Of a DNA stretch of 64,000 nt, positions 44,752 to 55,539 are shown piece by piece. Location: positions 1 through 64,000 of the forward strand of contig CAJTTH010000010.1 in assembly GCA_910579125.1 (NCBI GenBank). The letters are read 5' to 3'. This stretch comes from an uncultured Oscillospiraceae bacterium. GTDB taxonomy: Bacteria > Bacillota > Clostridia > Oscillospirales > Ruminococcaceae. The translations under genes were made by a program, and so were the position numbers. A model generated the notes under the pieces. It searched no databases and was not told where the DNA came from. It saw only the letters and a program-made list of their open reading frames with translations. The stretch's first letter is position 1. Each line of letters begins with the position of its first letter.

Positions 44752-45780
44752 ATGAAAAAAATTACCGCAATCATCTGCACAATGGCAATGCTCGCGGCGC
44801 TCACCGCCTGCGACAACAAGGAGACCCCGGGCAGCGTTCCCGAAAGCACAAATTCCGCGTCCGAGAGCACGGGCGGATCCGAGAGCGGCAGTCCGCAAAG
44901 CACTCCCGACGGCGCAAGCTCCGAAAGCGGCGGTTCGGAAAGCACCCCCGAAAGCTCAACGTCCGAGGAGAGCGCTCCTAAAGGCGAGCCGACATTCCTC
45001 ACCTGTGTGGACGGCACGGTCGTCAACACTTCGGATATTACGCAGATACAGGGGATGGTCTATGACATAAACAACGAATTGGAGCAATTCAAGATTGAGG
45101 ATTTCGACAAGCAACGCTTTCTGGACGGCGATTACAGTGTTGCTTGCGACGGGTTTGCCTACGCGTTCACCTCAAAGCATTCGTTCAATCCCGTGCAGAA
45201 CCCCGATTTGTTTGAGCGTTTTGAAGATAGCGATATGGTGGAATATATCGGAGATGAGATTGCCCCGAGCAGCGAGTATTACCGCGTTGAGCCGGGGGAC
45301 AAATTCGGAGAGCTTACGGTTAAGAGCGCCGAGACCGGGTTCTACTCGAACTACGCTGACTACGATGAACGCATCAGCGGCGCTTATACATACAGCGGAA
45401 TGATAGAATTTGACGGAGAGCTGGAGCTTACGGGATATATTCAGGTCTCGCGTCCTAACGAGGGCTACGACGAGGGCGGCGAGATAAGGTTCGTACCCGA
45501 CAACGAATTTGTCGACAAAATACCGATAATAAAGTATAGTGTAAACGAGGAGAAAAACGTGGTGGAGCATTCGCCCATGAGCAACTGTGACAGCAACGCC
45601 TATAACGATTTCAACAGGTTCTCGCTCGGAAATCTCCACGATTACGACATAGACCTTGACGGTCTTGAGGAGGGTGAGCGTTTCACGCACGTTAAAATAA
45701 CGATAGGCGATATCGTTTCGATGGGGTTAACATATTTCGCGGATATCGACGCCAAGCTGCTAAGTCTTGAAAAAATTTAA
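44752..45780 (+). CDS. Predicted lipoprotein with a Ser/Gly/Glu-rich linker
   Basis: The signal peptide MKKITAIICTMAMLAAL ends in a lipobox LTAC before DNKE, so the protein should be lipidated after processing by Lgt and the signal peptidase II. A low-complexity linker of about 60 residues separates the anchor from a soluble domain. That domain has no family I recognise. ATG 44752 is chosen over 44692 because AGGAG and the signal peptide begin there. Final length is 342 residues. Confidence 0.85.
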   Translation: MKKITAIICTMAMLAALTACDNKETPGSVPESTNSASESTGGSESGSPQSTPDGASSESGGSESTPESSTSEESAPKGEPTFLTCVDGTVVNTSDITQIQGMVYDINNELEQFKIEDFDKQRFLDGDYSVACDGFAYAFTSKHSFNPVQNPDLFERFEDSDMVEYIGDEIAPSSEYYRVEPGDKFGELTVKSAETGFYSNYADYDERISGAYTYSGMIEFDGELELTGYIQVSRPNEGYDEGGEIRFVPDNEFVDKIPIIKYSVNEEKNVVEHSPMSNCDSNAYNDFNRFSLGNLHDYDIDLDGLEEGERFTHVKITIGDIVSMGLTYFADIDAKLLSLEKI

Positions 45781-45785
45781 CAACA

Positions 45786-45814
45786 AAGGGCTGTAACGTC
45801 ATATTACAGCCCTT
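45786..45814. terminator. Terminator between the lipoprotein gene and ppk
   Basis: Stem AAGGGCTGTAA/TTACAGCCCTT with six T on the plus strand. Confidence 0.88.
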
Positions 45815-45817
45815 TTT

Positions 45818-47947
45818 TCAGTGTATTCTTCTTATTCTGACCTTGATAGGCGCGTCGGCGTTCTGCTTTGCGGGAGGTTTTTCGCCGATAATTCCCGTTG
45901 CCGCAGCGGCGGACTTGTACGCCTCGTCGTAGAAGTAGAGTTGCGAGTTCAGCGGAATCCTGCCCGCTGAGGAAACGCGCTTGTACTTTCCGTCCGCGCC
46001 GAGCTCGCGTGCTTTAACATTATCGCTGAGCATAGTCGAGAATAAATCGCAGACCCTGTTTGCAAGCGACGTATCGAGTATCGGAGCGGCGACCTCGACA
46101 CGGCGCTCGGTGTTCCGCGTCATAAAGTCCGCGCTTGAGATGTACACTCTGCGGCGGTCTCCGCGCCCGAAAATATAAATTCGCGAATGCTCCAGAAAAC
46201 GTCCGACTATCGAGATAACGCGGATATTCTCCGTCGCTCCTTCAACGCCCGGAATAAGACAGCATATTCCGCGCACGATAAGCTCCACGGTAACTCCCGC
46301 GCGGCTCGCCTCAGCAAGTTTTTCAATTAGATCACGGTCGGTCAGCGAGTTTATCTTGATGCCGATATACCCGTCGCGTCCGTAAGTTATCTCATTGTCG
46401 ATATAGGAAACAAGGCGGCTCTTCAGGCCTTTTGGCGCGACGAGCAGACGGTTCGTGCTCTCGACGGTGCTGCCGACCATAAGCGCGTTGAACACCACCG
46501 ACGCGTCCGCTCCGAAATCTTCGTCCGATGTCATCAGCGTAAGATCGGTGTACAGCCGCGAGGTGCGCTCGTTGTAGTTTCCCGTGCCGACCTGTGTGAT
46601 GTAGCGGACGTTGTTCCCGTCGCGCAGCGTTATCAGCAGCAGCTTCGAGTGGACCTTCAGCTCCTCCAGCCCGTAAATAACGGTAACTCCCGCCTCTTCG
46701 AGCTGCTTTGACCAACCGATGTTGTTCTCCTCGTCAAATCTTGCGCGAAGCTCCACAAGCGCCAGAACGTCCTTGCCGTTTTCGGCGGCCTTGTTCAGCG
46801 CGTTGATTATCTTGCTGTCACGCGCGACACGGTAAAGCGTTATCTTTATCGAAGAAACGTCGGGGTTGACCGCCGCTTCCTCAAGGAGATTTATAAAGTG
46901 GTTGATGTTTTCATACGGATAATTCAGCAGAATATCGTGCTGTTTTATCTGCTCTATCAGCGGAACATCGGGCAGTATCGCTCCCGAGCGCTGCGGAACG
47001 AGCGGTTCAAAGAACAGCCCCGCCTGTTTTTCAAGACGTTTCTCCAGCACTGAAACAAAGCCCATTGAAAGCGGCGCTGTCTGCTTAAAAACGTAGTTGT
47101 CCGAAACGTCGAGAATCTTAGTCAGCACCGAGACCGTCTCTCCGTCGGGCGAGCCTTGAAATTCCAGCCGCACGGGACGGAGCTTCTTGCGCTTTTTGAC
47201 GAGCTTGCTCATCACGTCGCGGAAGTCAACGTCATGGTCGAACAGTCCCTCGTCTATCTCAATGTCGGCGTTTCTTGTCACGCGGAAAATGCATCTCGAA
47301 ATGATGTCAAAGTTGCTGAACACCTGCTTCGCGTAGCGGCGTATCAGCTCCTCAATAAGCAGGAATTTTCCCGTTCCCGGCAAAAAAACCACTCTCGGCA
47401 GATTATCCGAGGCGGGCAGTATTCCCAACGTGCGCTTACCCGAAGCGTCGGTCTTTTTGCGGATAAGGCAGCCGATATATATGCCTCCGTTTTTCAGAAA
47501 GGGAACGGGGTGCTTTTTGTCGACCACTCCCGTGAAAAGCAGCGGACGAACCTCGCGCGTGAAATACGCTTTCAGGAACGCGTCCTCCTCGGGCGTGAGC
47601 GCGTCCTCGTTCAGGTGCTCCACGCCGCACGCGGACAACCCCTGCATTATCTCGGCATATGCCTCGTCCTTTACAGGCAGCAGCGCTTTGACGCGCTTCG
47701 CAATAGCCGAAAGCTGCTCCTTGGCATTCATATTGGTCTTATTCTCGCGATCCTTCGGCTCGTACAGCAGCTTGTCTTGTAGGCTGCCGACGCGTATCAT
47801 AAAGAACTCGTCCAGATTTGAACAGAATATCTGCACGAACCTCAGCCGCTCAAACAGCGGAGTAGTTTCGTCGCGCGCTTCCTCGAGCACGCGCGCGTTG
47901 AATTTCAGCCACGAAAGCTCGCGGTTATCGTAAAACGATTCCGACAT
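45818..47947 (-). CDS. ppk1: Polyphosphate kinase 1
   Basis: Makes polyphosphate from ATP through a phosphohistidine. The 709-residue protein has the N-terminal NRELSWLKFNARVLEEA, KVHSKLLLITLRD and QVGTGNYNERT, and LEHSRIYIFGRGDRR with another conserved His. Length and domain order match Ppk1. pyrG lies 50 bases upstream on the same strand, so they may share a transcript. Confidence 0.96.
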   Translation of the reverse strand: MSESFYDNRELSWLKFNARVLEEARDETTPLFERLRFVQIFCSNLDEFFMIRVGSLQDKLLYEPKDRENKTNMNAKEQLSAIAKRVKALLPVKDEAYAEIMQGLSACGVEHLNEDALTPEEDAFLKAYFTREVRPLLFTGVVDKKHPVPFLKNGGIYIGCLIRKKTDASGKRTLGILPASDNLPRVVFLPGTGKFLLIEELIRRYAKQVFSNFDIISRCIFRVTRNADIEIDEGLFDHDVDFRDVMSKLVKKRKKLRPVRLEFQGSPDGETVSVLTKILDVSDNYVFKQTAPLSMGFVSVLEKRLEKQAGLFFEPLVPQRSGAILPDVPLIEQIKQHDILLNYPYENINHFINLLEEAAVNPDVSSIKITLYRVARDSKIINALNKAAENGKDVLALVELRARFDEENNIGWSKQLEEAGVTVIYGLEELKVHSKLLLITLRDGNNVRYITQVGTGNYNERTSRLYTDLTLMTSDEDFGADASVVFNALMVGSTVESTNRLLVAPKGLKSRLVSYIDNEITYGRDGYIGIKINSLTDRDLIEKLAEASRAGVTVELIVRGICCLIPGVEGATENIRVISIVGRFLEHSRIYIFGRGDRRRVYISSADFMTRNTERRVEVAAPILDTSLANRVCDLFSTMLSDNVKARELGADGKYKRVSSAGRIPLNSQLYFYDEAYKSAAAATGIIGEKPPAKQNADAPIKVRIRRIH

Positions 47948-47997
47948 ATTATCAACTCCTTATCCCATGAATAGCGTTATTATACAGAACACAGTGT

Positions 47998-49644
<1,647 letters not shown>

Positions 49645-49652
49645 TTAAACTT

Positions 49653-49681
49653 ATTATAACACTATTCGTCCTTTTTTTCAA
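49653..49681 (-). promoter_or_regulatory. Promoter of pyrG
   Basis: Minus strand TTGAAA (49681-49676), 17 bases, TATAAT (49658-49653). Confidence 0.82.
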
Positions 49682-49769
49682 TAGTTAATTTGAAAATTTA
49701 TTCAGGGAAAAGAACAATGACCGAACGCGGCGGCAAATTCCGCTTTACGGCAAAAAAGAGCGATTCTTG

Positions 49770-49798
49770 TTGACAAACGCCATAATATGTTGTATAAT
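49770..49798 (+). promoter_or_regulatory. Promoter of the ExbB/ExbD-like operon
   Basis: TTGACA (49770-49775), 17 bases, TATAAT (49793-49798). Confidence 0.88.
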
Positions 49799-49828
49799 GA
49801 AATAAAGTAAAACGAACGGAGCGCGCCT

Positions 49829-50329
49829 ATGGAATTTCTCAAAGCGATTTTTAAATTCGACTTTATTACGCTTGTCATTATGGCGGCTTGCGCCGTAAAC
49901 GTATTGGTTTATTTGGCTTTGCGAAAGAATATTTCAAGGCTTGAAAATATCGTCCGCCCGAAAAGCGACCGCCGCAACGGCGTTATGGCGGAGCTTGCGC
50001 TGAAGGACGACGAGCTTTCCGCGCTTATGAACTGCTCGGAGCGTGCGGCGGGAATGTACTCGCTGTTCACGAATATAACGGCGGTGTTCCCGCTGCTGGG
50101 AATACTCGGCACGGTAACGTCGCTTATGCGGCTTTCGGGAGCGGAAAATTTATCGGACAATTTTATGTCCGCGCTTTCCACGACGTTCTGGGGATTGATT
50201 TTCGCGATCGGCTTTAAAATTGCCGACAGCTTTGTGACCGCGCGCCTTGACAGGGCGCTTGACGAAGCGGATTATCTGATACACGAGCACGACAAGGAAA
50301 AGAGGAAAGATCATGAAGCGCAGACGTAA
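49829..50329 (+). CDS. MotA/TolQ/ExbB-type proton-channel protein
   Basis: A 166-residue protein: an N-terminal helix (12-30), a cytoplasmic stretch, and two membrane segments. The second and third carry the conserved family pattern FPLLGILGTVTSL and ALSTTFWGLIFAIGF. This is the minimal ExbB/TolQ fold of ion-driven stators. No flagellar or TonB genes occur here. It overlaps the ExbD-like gene by 17 bases, so they form a unit. Confidence 0.85.
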   Translation: MEFLKAIFKFDFITLVIMAACAVNVLVYLALRKNISRLENIVRPKSDRRNGVMAELALKDDELSALMNCSERAAGMYSLFTNITAVFPLLGILGTVTSLMRLSGAENLSDNFMSALSTTFWGLIFAIGFKIADSFVTARLDRALDEADYLIHEHDKEKRKDHEAQT

Positions 50330-50972
50330 ACGCGATATCATAATCGAGCTTACCTCGCTGCTTGACGTTATTATGATAATGATCTTCATGGTCATGGCGG
50401 AGAACAGCAAGCTGATCTCCGAAAAGCAGAACGCTCTTGACGCCGCGCGGACCGAGAACGCCGCGAACAGCGCCGTGCTCGGGGAACTTCGCGGCGAAAA
50501 CAGCGAATTGTCTGTGGAGCTTGCGGAGGCGCTCGGCAAGCTGGACGAGGGCAGTGCCGACGAGCTGTTGGACAAGCTCCACGCCGCCGAGAGCCGTCTC
50601 GACGCGTATCAATATATGGACGATGTGATAATCGTGCTGAATATCGGGTTGGAGAACAGTTATTCCAACACCGTGCGCCGTCTGTCGTTCGGCGATCCCG
50701 CAAAGGCGGAGAGCGGCGCGGTTATCGAGATACATAATAATGACGAACTTGAAACGGCGCTTAACCGAATGCGCGTATTTTTGTCGGAATACACCTTGCA
50801 GGCGGCGAACGACCAAAGCGGCTCTACTATCGCGTATATGATATTCTCGTATGACCCGCGGCGGGTATTTCAGGACGATTACGCGGCTGTCGACAAGGCG
50901 CTGAACGATCTCGAGCACAAGGCAAACAGCGGAAACGTGCGCTACCGTATAAATTCGCTTGACAATGAATAA
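50313..50972 (+). CDS. ExbD/TolR-like protein with a coiled coil
   Basis: The N-terminus RDIIIELTSLLDVIMIMIF is a single membrane helix with the Asp (D18) characteristic of ExbD/TolR/MotB. A coiled-coil stretch (about 32-90) and an alpha/beta domain follow. The first gene supplies the ExbB-type partner. At 219 residues it is longer than typical ExbD (about 140), and no peptidoglycan-binding OmpA motif is obvious. Confidence 0.8.
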   Translation: MKRRRKRDIIIELTSLLDVIMIMIFMVMAENSKLISEKQNALDAARTENAANSAVLGELRGENSELSVELAEALGKLDEGSADELLDKLHAAESRLDAYQYMDDVIIVLNIGLENSYSNTVRRLSFGDPAKAESGAVIEIHNNDELETALNRMRVFLSEYTLQAANDQSGSTIAYMIFSYDPRRVFQDDYAAVDKALNDLEHKANSGNVRYRINSLDNE

Positions 50973-50992
50973 GACGAAAGGAAGTATTTAAT

Positions 50993-51442
50993 ATGCCCAA
51001 AAATAAAGAACCGAGACAGCCCAAGGAGGAAAAACCGAGACGCAGACGCAGAGGACTGCCGATAGGGCTGCTGCTTATTTTGCTGCTGGCGGCTGTCATT
51101 GCTGTACTTATAATTTTCAAGCCGTTCGGCGGCGACGGTTTTGGGCTTGGGGGAGGAAATTCCGGCAGCTCCGTTAGCTCGGACGTTTCGGGGAGCGATC
51201 CCGTTTCGGACAGTTCCGAATCCGATACCGTCGTGATACGAATCGACGGAAACGACATTTACTTTGACGGCGATAAATGCGATAATGCCGCAGCGCTTAA
51301 GGATAAGATAACGGCGCTCGGCACGAAAAAGGAATACTCGATAGACCATTCCGCTGCCATAAAATCGACTTACGACGAGGTGAAACAAGTCCTTGCGGAG
51401 CTTGAAAACGCGCTCGACATAAAGGTCAGCTACAACGAATAA
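50993..51442 (+). CDS. Membrane-anchored protein with an ExbD-like extracytoplasmic domain
   Basis: A strongly basic N-terminus (KPRRRRRG), one membrane helix (about 21-43), a Gly/Ser linker, and a small domain VVIRIDGNDIYFDGDKCDN resembling the ExbD periplasmic fold (beta strand, turn, strand). The membrane helix lacks the ExbD aspartate. It closes the three-gene operon and probably complements the ExbD-like partner, but this is inference. Confidence 0.7.
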   Translation: MPKNKEPRQPKEEKPRRRRRGLPIGLLLILLLAAVIAVLIIFKPFGGDGFGLGGGNSGSSVSSDVSGSDPVSDSSESDTVVIRIDGNDIYFDGDKCDNAAALKDKITALGTKKEYSIDHSAAIKSTYDEVKQVLAELENALDIKVSYNE

Positions 51443-51449
51443 CGCTTAC

Positions 51450-51490
51450 AAAGCCGATATTTTCACGGGGAATGTGAGGATATCGGCTTT
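51450..51490 (+). terminator. Terminator of the ExbB/ExbD-like operon
   Basis: Stem AAAGCCGATAT/ATATCGGCTTT followed by TCTTTT. Confidence 0.8.
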
Positions 51491-51574
51491 TCTTTTGGCG
51501 ATATCAGTACCTCCGTCATTTTCCGCAGCGCCTTTGCATATACTTTACAAGAAAATTTATACGGAGGTCATATT

Positions 51575-52762
51575 ATGGAAGATACGAAAAAGCTGATAGA
51601 AAAATACAAGCGCGAACTTATGGAGCTTAACCGCCGCTCTCAAAAGCCCGCGACCGTCAGGAGCAGGGTGGAGGAGCGCGTACCGGTGGTTGACAGAGAA
51701 GCGGATACGGCTGCTCCCGTATCCGAGCCTGCTGAAGCGGCTGTCGAAACAACCGAAGTGTCAGAACCCGAAAGAAAGCCCACCGTTATCGGTTACGTTA
51801 ACGAGGAGAGCGGTGAATTTCCCGCGGTCTACGACAGATTTCTTGCGGAGATTGTTGACAACGACGAAAGCCTGAACCCGAACGACATAGTTGAGCATCC
51901 CAAGGAAGAGAAATGCGACGAGCCTGTGACCGTGTCCGGGCCCGAGCCGCCGTCGGAAAACTCCGCCCCGACTGCGGACAATGAAGTTGTCGGGCTGTCA
52001 GACGTGCTTTTTACGCTGCCGAAGCATTCCAAAGTACCGTCGACACAGCAGGTTCGCGAGGACATTACCGAGCAAAGCGATCCCGCGGACAATAACCCCG
52101 AGGAGAACGTTTCGGGCGTAACGGATAACTCGCCGACCGCGCCGCGCCCCGATCTCGCGGACGTGCAGAGCGTTTCCGCGGAAAAGGCGGAGACGCTCGC
52201 CGATCAGCCGATAAGCGGCACGAGTAAGGATGAACAGCTTACGGGACGCAGCTTTGAGGACGAGAGTTATCCGCAAAATCCCGACGCACCCTCCGGAAGC
52301 GTTATGCGGCAGGGCAGCGGTGCTGAGCCGATAAACTATCCCGAACCCGTTTACGATGATTACGACGATTTCGTTCGGCGGAATATCGGCAGAGGAACAA
52401 TACTGTTTCGCGTGTATACGGCGCGTGAGGCGCTGCCTATCGCGGGGGCGCGGTGCGTTGTCACCAAAAAGATCGGCGGCGAAACCCGCGAGTTACATGT
52501 GCTCACAACGGACAGCAGCGGTCAGACACGCACCGAAACGCTCCCCGCTCCGTCGAGAGAGCTTTCGCAGTCATTTGAGAATAATATTCAGCCGTTTGCT
52601 TTGTATGACGCGACGGTGACAAGAAAAGATTTTGCCGATGTTGTTCTGCGCGATATCCCTGTATTTGACGGAGTGCAATCTATTCAGCGCGTAGCCATGG
52701 TTCCCGTCGCTGAAAAGAACAATGCAGCCGAGGAGATAACGGAGGTGGATAATGCCCTCTAA
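51575..52762 (+). CDS. Long disordered protein with a C-terminal carboxypeptidase-regulatory-like domain
   Basis: A 395-residue protein. Residues 1-260 are acidic, Pro/Ser/Glu-rich and probably disordered. From about 273 a beta-rich domain follows: GTILFRVYTAREALPIAGAR, then STTDSSGQTRTETL-like and YDATVTRKDFADV, resembling CarboxypepD_reg/CnaB-type folds. No signal peptide or membrane segment is visible. It overlaps by 11 bases the next gene, which carries a SpoIID-like domain and peptidoglycan-binding modules, so a spore or wall role is likely but unproven. Confidence 0.7.
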   Translation: MEDTKKLIEKYKRELMELNRRSQKPATVRSRVEERVPVVDREADTAAPVSEPAEAAVETTEVSEPERKPTVIGYVNEESGEFPAVYDRFLAEIVDNDESLNPNDIVEHPKEEKCDEPVTVSGPEPPSENSAPTADNEVVGLSDVLFTLPKHSKVPSTQQVREDITEQSDPADNNPEENVSGVTDNSPTAPRPDLADVQSVSAEKAETLADQPISGTSKDEQLTGRSFEDESYPQNPDAPSGSVMRQGSGAEPINYPEPVYDDYDDFVRRNIGRGTILFRVYTAREALPIAGARCVVTKKIGGETRELHVLTTDSSGQTRTETLPAPSRELSQSFENNIQPFALYDATVTRKDFADVVLRDIPVFDGVQSIQRVAMVPVAEKNNAAEEITEVDNAL

Positions 52763-54122
52763 CGTACCGTTTATTCCCGAAAGGATAATCGTTCACCTTG
52801 GAACGCCCTCCTCCAATGCGACCAACGTTTCGGTGACGTTCCCCGACTACATAAAGAACGTAGCCTCGAGCGAGATTTTCCCGACGTGGCCCGAGGCGGC
52901 TTTGCGGGCGAATATCTACGTTCAGATATCGTTCGCGCTCAACCGCGTTTACACCGAGTGGTACCGTTCGCGCGGCTACGATTTCGACATCACCAACTCC
53001 ACCCAGTATGACCAGGCGTTTGTGTACGGGCGAGATATTTTCGCGAATATTGCCAACATTGTTGACGAGGTTTTCAACAACTATATCGTAAGGCGCGGAA
53101 ATATAGAGCCGCTGTTTACGATGTTCTGCAACGGCACGACCGTCACTTGCGAGGGCTTGTCGCAGTGGGGGACGGTGCCGCTTGCAAACCGCGGCTACAC
53201 GCCCTATGAAATATTGCAGTACTACTATGGCAACGATATCGACATAGTGTACAATGCGCCGATCTCGCCGAATATCCCGAGTTATCCGGGCACACCGTTC
53301 GGGTTCGGAGCGTCGGGAAACGAGGTGCGCACCATTCAGGTACAGTTGAACCGGATAAGCACGAATTATCCCGCGATACCGAAGATAGTTCCCGCGAACG
53401 GTATATTCGGCGAAAGCACCACTGCCGCCGTCCGCACGTTCCAGAGCGTGTTTAATCTTCCCGTGACAGGTGTTGTCAACAAGGCAACATGGTATCAGAT
53501 AAAGTACATATTTGTTGCGGTAAAACACCTCTCGGAACTTACGAGCGAGGGTTTGTCGGCAGAAGAGATAGAGAACCTCTGGGACGAAAGTCTCCGTCAG
53601 GGCGATTATGGGCAGCGTGTGCGCTCGCTTGCGTACTATCTGAACACGATATCCTACTTTAACCCCGAAATTCCCACCGTAAATTCCAACGGCGTTTTCA
53701 ACGAGGCGATGGATAATCAGGTGAAAGCGTTCGAACGCTTTTACGGCTTGAACCCCGACGGCATAGTGGATTTTCGCACATGGCAGCTTATCAGCCGTAT
53801 TTACACGGATATCCTCAATAACCTTCCCGAGGGATATGAAGGCGCGACTGCCGCGCTTTATCCCGGCTATAACCTCACCCCCGGAATGCGCAACGACGAC
53901 GTTAAGGAGTTCCAGACGTATCTGCGCGTTATCGGGCAAAATATCGGCGACATTCCCGTTATTGAGGTTACGGGCTATTTCGGTCCCGAGACCGAACGCG
54001 CCGTTATGATCTTTCAGCGGCTTTACGGGCTTGATCCGTCGGGTATCGTCGGTTCGCCGACATGGGACGCTCTCGCCAAGGAATACAATTACATTCGCTT
54101 CGGAACGGAGCGCACGGGATAA
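52752..54122 (+). CDS. SpoIID-like protein with three peptidoglycan-binding domains
   Basis: A 456-residue protein. The N-terminal part (about 25-160) with YIKNVASSEIFPTWPEAALR and YDFDITNSTQYDQAF resembles the SpoIID/LytB domain, but its catalytic Glu-containing region looks altered. Three PG_binding_1 repeats follow (about 183-260, 288-355, 375-445), each with a G-xFG/FN-E-xT/A-xxAVxxFQ-type core. No signal peptide is visible. Export may be non-classical, or it may act in the mother cell or spore coat. The start lies within the preceding gene. Confidence 0.78.
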   Translation: MPSNVPFIPERIIVHLGTPSSNATNVSVTFPDYIKNVASSEIFPTWPEAALRANIYVQISFALNRVYTEWYRSRGYDFDITNSTQYDQAFVYGRDIFANIANIVDEVFNNYIVRRGNIEPLFTMFCNGTTVTCEGLSQWGTVPLANRGYTPYEILQYYYGNDIDIVYNAPISPNIPSYPGTPFGFGASGNEVRTIQVQLNRISTNYPAIPKIVPANGIFGESTTAAVRTFQSVFNLPVTGVVNKATWYQIKYIFVAVKHLSELTSEGLSAEEIENLWDESLRQGDYGQRVRSLAYYLNTISYFNPEIPTVNSNGVFNEAMDNQVKAFERFYGLNPDGIVDFRTWQLISRIYTDILNNLPEGYEGATAALYPGYNLTPGMRNDDVKEFQTYLRVIGQNIGDIPVIEVTGYFGPETERAVMIFQRLYGLDPSGIVGSPTWDALAKEYNYIRFGTERTG

Positions 54123-54137
54123 TTCTCCGCAAAAGCA

Positions 54138-54166
54138 AAGAGCCTTGACACGTTGCCAAGGCTCTT
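54138..54166. terminator. Bidirectional terminator
   Basis: Stem AAGAGCCTTG/CAAGGCTCTT followed by ATTTATT, between convergent genes. Confidence 0.8.
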
Positions 54167-54172
54167 ATTTAT

Positions 54173-54751
54173 TCACCGATAAATTTTCTCCCGCGTGTCA
54201 AGAACCAGATCGCACCGCTCAGCGATATTCAGCACGGCAAAATACCTTTCCTCCAACGGTATCCAGCGCTCACGGAACACGGTCAGCGAGTTCGCTCCGC
54301 TGCGGCGCTCTATCCGTTTCAGCTGCTCCGTGGGGTCGACGGTGAGGAAAACGCGCAGCCCGTAATATTCCCACAGCGCGGGGTGACAGCTGTATGAGCC
54401 TTCGATTACGGTCACTTCATTAGGTTCAACGTGAATTTCCCCGACAAGGCTTTGTGTTTTGCAGCTGAACGGGCGGTAAGAAAACGGTTCTCCGCGTTTA
54501 AGCGGCAGCATTACCTCGGCGAGCAGACGCTCACGGTCAAGATTGCCGCCATATTCGTTCAGGCGCTCGGCGGTGCGCTGCTCGGGGCGCGGAAAAAAGC
54601 TGTCGGCGTGAATAACGTTACAGCCGAGCAGTTCCCGCAACTGCTCGGCAAGGGTGGTCTTTCCCGCCGCGCAGCGTCCGTCAATGGCGACCGTCAAAGG
54701 CTTTGCGCGCTTTTTTATCTCCTCTGCGACAACAAAAACGGCTTTGTTCAT
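54173..54751 (-). CDS. Uridine-kinase-like P-loop kinase
   Basis: A 192-residue protein with Walker A DGRCAAGKTTLAEQL, HADSFF (the base/sugar-binding Asp) and VIEGSYSC, all like uridine kinase/phosphoribulokinase-type folds. The substrate is not certain. It begins 2 bases after the S component stop, so it may phosphorylate the imported vitamin or nucleoside and trap it. Confidence 0.85.
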   Translation of the reverse strand: MNKAVFVVAEEIKKRAKPLTVAIDGRCAAGKTTLAEQLRELLGCNVIHADSFFPRPEQRTAERLNEYGGNLDRERLLAEVMLPLKRGEPFSYRPFSCKTQSLVGEIHVEPNEVTVIEGSYSCHPALWEYYGLRVFLTVDPTEQLKRIERRSGANSLTVFRERWIPLEERYFAVLNIAERCDLVLDTREKIYR

Positions 54752-54753
54752 AA

Positions 54754-55353
54754 TCAGCTCTCGGAGCTTTCGGCGTGCTTTTTGTGATGTTTTGAGAACT
54801 TCACAAGACCCGTTTTATTGAGCACAAGCATCATAGCGGGAATAAAGACAAGCTGCAGAATGATCCCGGGAAAAGCCTTAAGGAACGCGCCTGCCATAAA
54901 CATTTCCCAAGTGAAGCCGTTTTCTCCCAGACCGAGCAGGAAAATTTCCGCGACGCCCCAGACGATGCGCCCCGCGATCATCGCGGCAATCATGCTGCGG
55001 TACAGCGAAATAATGCACTTCCAGCGCGAACGGGTGTAAAGCAGACCCACCACCAGTCCGTAGGTCGCCAGTTCAAACGCCATGGCGATTGCGTCGGGAT
55101 ACATCGCAGGTCTTGTGAAAATGAGGGAGCGCAGCAGCGGCGTTACAAATCCTACGCCAAGACCATATTTCCAACCGCATATAAGTCCGCACAAAATAAC
55201 CGGAATATGCATGGGCAGCAGCATATTGCCGATCTGTTTGATCTGCCCCGTCAAAAACGGGAGAAGCAATCCCGCCGCGAGAAACATAGCCGATAGCGTG
55301 AGGTCAAGCACGGGCTTTCTTCTTTTCTCAACAGTATTATCCGTTTTGTTCAT
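54754..55353 (-). CDS. ECF transporter S component
   Basis: A 199-residue protein with about six membrane segments. It contains GNMLLPMHIPVILCGLICG, FVTPLLRSLIF and AIAMAFELATYG, a known clostridial S-component subfamily. The ligand is not assigned here. It forms an operon with the kinase downstream, so the imported solute is likely a phosphorylatable small molecule. It would need the shared EcfT/EcfA module. Confidence 0.85.
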   Translation of the reverse strand: MNKTDNTVEKRRKPVLDLTLSAMFLAAGLLLPFLTGQIKQIGNMLLPMHIPVILCGLICGWKYGLGVGFVTPLLRSLIFTRPAMYPDAIAMAFELATYGLVVGLLYTRSRWKCIISLYRSMIAAMIAGRIVWGVAEIFLLGLGENGFTWEMFMAGAFLKAFPGIILQLVFIPAMMLVLNKTGLVKFSKHHKKHAESSES

Positions 55354-55458
55354 GTCAATCTACATCTCCGGTCGTATTATTTTCAGTCTGCGGGTTCTGT
55401 TTACGGAACACGTTCTGCGACAAAGAAATCCACAGTTAAAAGTTAATGCCTATAATAA

Positions 55459-55487
55459 ATTATATCACAATATTCCGCAAACGTCAA
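55459..55487 (-). promoter_or_regulatory. Promoter of the S component-kinase operon
   Basis: Minus strand TTGACG (55487-55482), 17 bases, TATAAT (55464-55459) with TGTGA. The following leader of about 100 nucleotides contains two CAGAAC copies, but no known riboswitch is recognised. Confidence 0.82.
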
Positions 55488-55501
55488 GAGAGGACAATAA
55501 A

Positions 55502-55539
55502 AACATTGAAACCCCGCATTTCTGCGAGGCTTCAATGTT
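55502..55539 (-). terminator. Terminator hairpin (minus strand)
   Basis: Stem AACATTGAA/TTCAATGTT with an inner GCG pairing. The minus strand continues TTTTTATT. It lies 200 bases after the small unknown gene and before the S component promoter. Confidence 0.65.

Noticed and set aside
55354..55458. Vitamin riboswitch before the S component
   Set aside because: Two CAGAAC copies are present, but no known TPP, FMN, preQ1 or THF consensus is found.
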